NCBI GenBank assembly: GCA_009829735.1
Contig: CM020618.1
Location: 22,801,346-22,865,345 of the forward strand
From: Pyropia yezoensis
Lineage: Eukaryota > Rhodophyta > Bangiophyceae > Bangiales > Bangiaceae
Reading direction: 5' to 3'
Length of the DNA: 64,000 bases
Notes under the pieces: generated by a model
What the model was told of the DNA's origin: nothing
The model's database searches: none
Seen by the model: the letters and a program-made list of their open reading frames with translations, nothing else
Position numbers and translations under genes: made by a program
In this document: positions 61,611 to 64,000 of the stretch, piece by piece
Position numbering within the stretch: position 1 is the first letter of the stretch
Layout of the letters: each line of letters opens with the position of its first letter

Positions 61611-64000
61611 GGTGCGATCCCGGGGTGGGAGCAGAGGAGAGCTCAGCCCGCCAGTCCCCGCCCCCCCCCCCCTGCCAGCCACGGGCGCCGGCGCAGGTGC
61701 GGCCGTACCCTGTGGCCGCGGCGGCCCGCGCGCCCGCCAACCGGGTCGCCCCAGCCGGCGCGCCGCCCGCCGGCGCGCCCGTGCCGCCCGCCGCCGTCTT
61801 TTCGCCCGCCGCCGCAGCCGCCACCGCCCCGCAGCCGCCGCCGCCGCCACCGCCGCGCCCGTCGGCGGCGGCCCGGCCCCCGCGGGCGCCGGCCGCCGCC
61901 GCGGCCAGCCGGACCACGGCGGCCGCACCGCCGCCGCCGTCCACCGGCGGCCCGCCGCGGCCGCCGGACGCGGCCGGCGCCGCCCCGCCGGCACGCGGCG
62001 GCCCGTCCGCGTCTGCCGGCGCGTGGCTCACGCCACGAGGCTGCCAGCGGCCGCGTGGCCGCCGCCCAAAGTGGCGGCCGCCGCTGCCGCCGCGCCACCA
62101 CCGCAGGCGGCATACGGCGGCGGCGTCACCCACGGTGGTGGAGAGAAGGGCGGGAGGGGTGTGCCCCCCCCCACCACACGTCTCCCGCCCCCCCCACCAC
62201 ACGTCCCCCGCCCCCCCCGGCGGTCAGCCGCAGTCACCACGCCGGCCGCCACCGCCTACGTGTCCGGTGCCCCGGCCGCGCCCTCGCCGCCGGTCTCCTC
62301 CGCGCCGGAACAGGCAGCCGCGGCGGACAGCCCCGTCGCGACGCGGGCGGCGGCGACGGTGACACCTGGAAGAGCACGTGACTGGGCTGGGGGGCGCACG
62401 GGGAGGGTCTTTGCCCAACCTGCCTGTCGTCACTCTCGCCCCCCGCCGCCTACCACCGCGCCCGCCGCGACAGCCGCCACAGCAACCGCGGCCACCGCCG
62501 CGGCTTTGCCCGCAGCCGCCACGCCGCGGCCACCGCCGCCCGCCACCACCGGCACAGCGCCGGCGCCGCACTGCGCCGTGGCGCCCGCCGCCGCCGCGCC
62601 GCCGGCCGTCCTAGCCAGCACGACGCCGGCCACGACCACCGCGGCTGCCGTCGCCGCGCCGTCAAGGCCAGCCATCCCGGCGGCAACGTCGGGGGCGACG
62701 GCCACGGCACTGGCGTTCGTGCGGGGGCGGGAGGAAGGGGATTGACCGCCGCCGCCGAGCCCCCCCCCCCCCTCCGCCCCTAGCGCCAGGACGACCATCC
62801 CCCCGCCAGCGTCCCGCCGCCGTCGAGTTGTCCGCCGCAGCCGGCTCGCCGTCCGCCACTGCCGCCGCCGCGGTGCCACTCGTCAGCCCCACCACGGCTG
62901 CCACGCCACCGTCGCGCGTCGCCAAGCCGGCGGCGTAGGCGGCAATCGCGGCGGCGGCGTGACCGTGGCGGGGGTGGCGGGAGGGGGACACCCCCTGCCG
63001 CAAAACACCACCCCCCCACCGTCCACGGAACGGCCACCGTCGCCCTCGACGCCCCCCCGCCAACAGCGGCCCTGTCGCGGCCGGCACACCGCCAGCCGCC
63101 ACCGCGGTCGCGCCGCCGACGGCCAGCTCCGCCATCGCCGCCATATCGCTAGCGCACGCCACGCCGTGGCGGCCGCGGGGGGTACCGAAGGCGCTCTTGG
63201 CGACGGCGGGGAGGCCGACGACGGGGAAGCGCCCCTCCCCCATCCAGCCACACTCCTACGTCACCCCCACTCCCGCACACGCCCGCCCCACCCGCCGCTG
63301 CGGACACGCAGCCGGCTGTCGCTGACACCGCCGCCGTGTCGCCGCCACTGGCCGTGGCCGGCGCGCCGTCGACCGCGACCACCGCGGCCGCCGTCGCCGC
63401 AGTGCCAAGTCCAGCCTACGTGGCGGAATCGCGGGGGACGACGGTCGCGTCGCTGCCGGGCGTGGGGGCGGTGGCGGAGGGGAATCGCCTCCCGCCGCCG
63501 CGCCACCCCCCCCGCATGTTCAACCGCCACGTCCACCGCCCTGCCCGTGTCCCATCGTCACCGGCTTGTCCACCGCGGTCGGCGTGCTGACAGCCACGCC
63601 CGCCACCGCTCGCCACCCGTCAACGCCGCGGCCACCGCGACACCGACGCCGCTCGTCGGATGGGCGGCGGCGCTGGGGGCAGCCGTGGCGCCGCCTGTGG
63701 CAATGGGGGGAGTGAGAAGCGGTGAATAAACCCCGCAGCGCAGGACCACCCCTCCCACGCCCACGACACAGCCACCGTCATCCACGACACCGCCGGCCGA
63801 CCGCCGACCCCCCGAAGCCGCCTCGCCGCCGGCAGCCAGCCCACCTGCGCCGCCGCCGGCCGCAAGCCGCGCAGCCGCCGGCCGCTGTCGTCGTCTCCAC
63901 AGTGCCAATGGCGGCCTCCGCCTCCCCGCAGGCATGCGGGGAGGTGGTGCAGCGCTTGGCGGCGGCGGGGGGGGCCGACGGGGGAGGATCGCACACCCCC
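61611..64000. other. Extremely GC-rich region, no supported gene
   Basis: Very high GC with GCC/GGC-type triplets. Frames rich in Ala, Pro, Arg or Gly are open on both strands at once, so openness carries no information. No motif, start context or splice pattern was convincing. Confidence 0.5.

Noticed and set aside
61612-63729. Several 190-380-residue Ala/Pro-rich frames near the right end
   Set aside because: Extreme GC content opens most frames on both strands; nothing distinguishes a real gene.
1-64000. CRISPR arrays, rRNA and bacterial-type operons
   Set aside because: No regularly spaced identical repeats with unique spacers, no rRNA core sequence and no ribosome-binding-site pattern were seen.

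Overview
The window is GC-rich eukaryotic nuclear DNA made almost entirely of nested transposable elements, with low-complexity sequence between them. No rRNA, tRNA, CRISPR array or bacterial-style operon was found. The composition (long G/C runs, Pro/Ala-rich frames on both strands), the chromodomain Ty3/gypsy elements and a PAT/Ngaro-type tyrosine-recombinase retrotransposon fit a GC-rich alga (for example a bangiophyte red alga). That assignment is an inference; no gene in the window proves it.

Layout. (1) 811-7433: Ty3/gypsy family A copy 1, flanked by GGTCC duplications, with gag and integrase on the minus strand and a 647-aa antisense gene (aORF) on the plus strand. (2) 7439-12165: G-rich low-complexity DNA plus a short stretch that looks like eroded coding sequence. 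(3) 12166-24898: Ty3/gypsy family B, flanked by GTGGG, with near-identical LTRs, gag/protease/RT/RNase H/integrase/chromodomain on the minus strand and its own 816-aa aORF on the plus strand. A 500-N gap inside it is flanked by a 1.4-kb duplication that looks like an assembly artefact. (4) About 26070-33000: decayed Ty3/gypsy family C, minus strand, no aORF. (5) About 33256-40741: decayed family B relative on the plus strand, split by a 3.3-kb TIR DNA transposon (35297-38635). (6) 40874-41880: a small inverted-repeat element. (7) 44789-56107: a tyrosine-recombinase (YR) retrotransposon with split direct repeats on the minus strand. It is interrupted inside RNase H by family A copy 2 (46779-52949, GTGCG duplication), which again carries an intact aORF. 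(8) 56673-57451: C2H2 zinc-finger exon. (9) 57480-59550: large inverted-repeat units. (10) 59574-60055: WD-repeat-like fragment. (11) 60056-64000: degenerate minisatellite and very GC-rich sequence.

Main points. Families A and B share one architecture: LTR, aORF (plus), convergent chromodomain-integrase-pol-gag (minus), primer binding site, LTR. Their aORF products are unrecognised but appear distantly related to each other. Both family A copies have lost reverse transcriptase through different deletions, yet keep a full-length aORF. This conserved antisense gene is the best candidate here for an undescribed system. Families A and B are also unusually dense in short-loop hairpins, one of which abuts the aORF start codon. 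Families A, B and C use what looks like the same tRNA primer.
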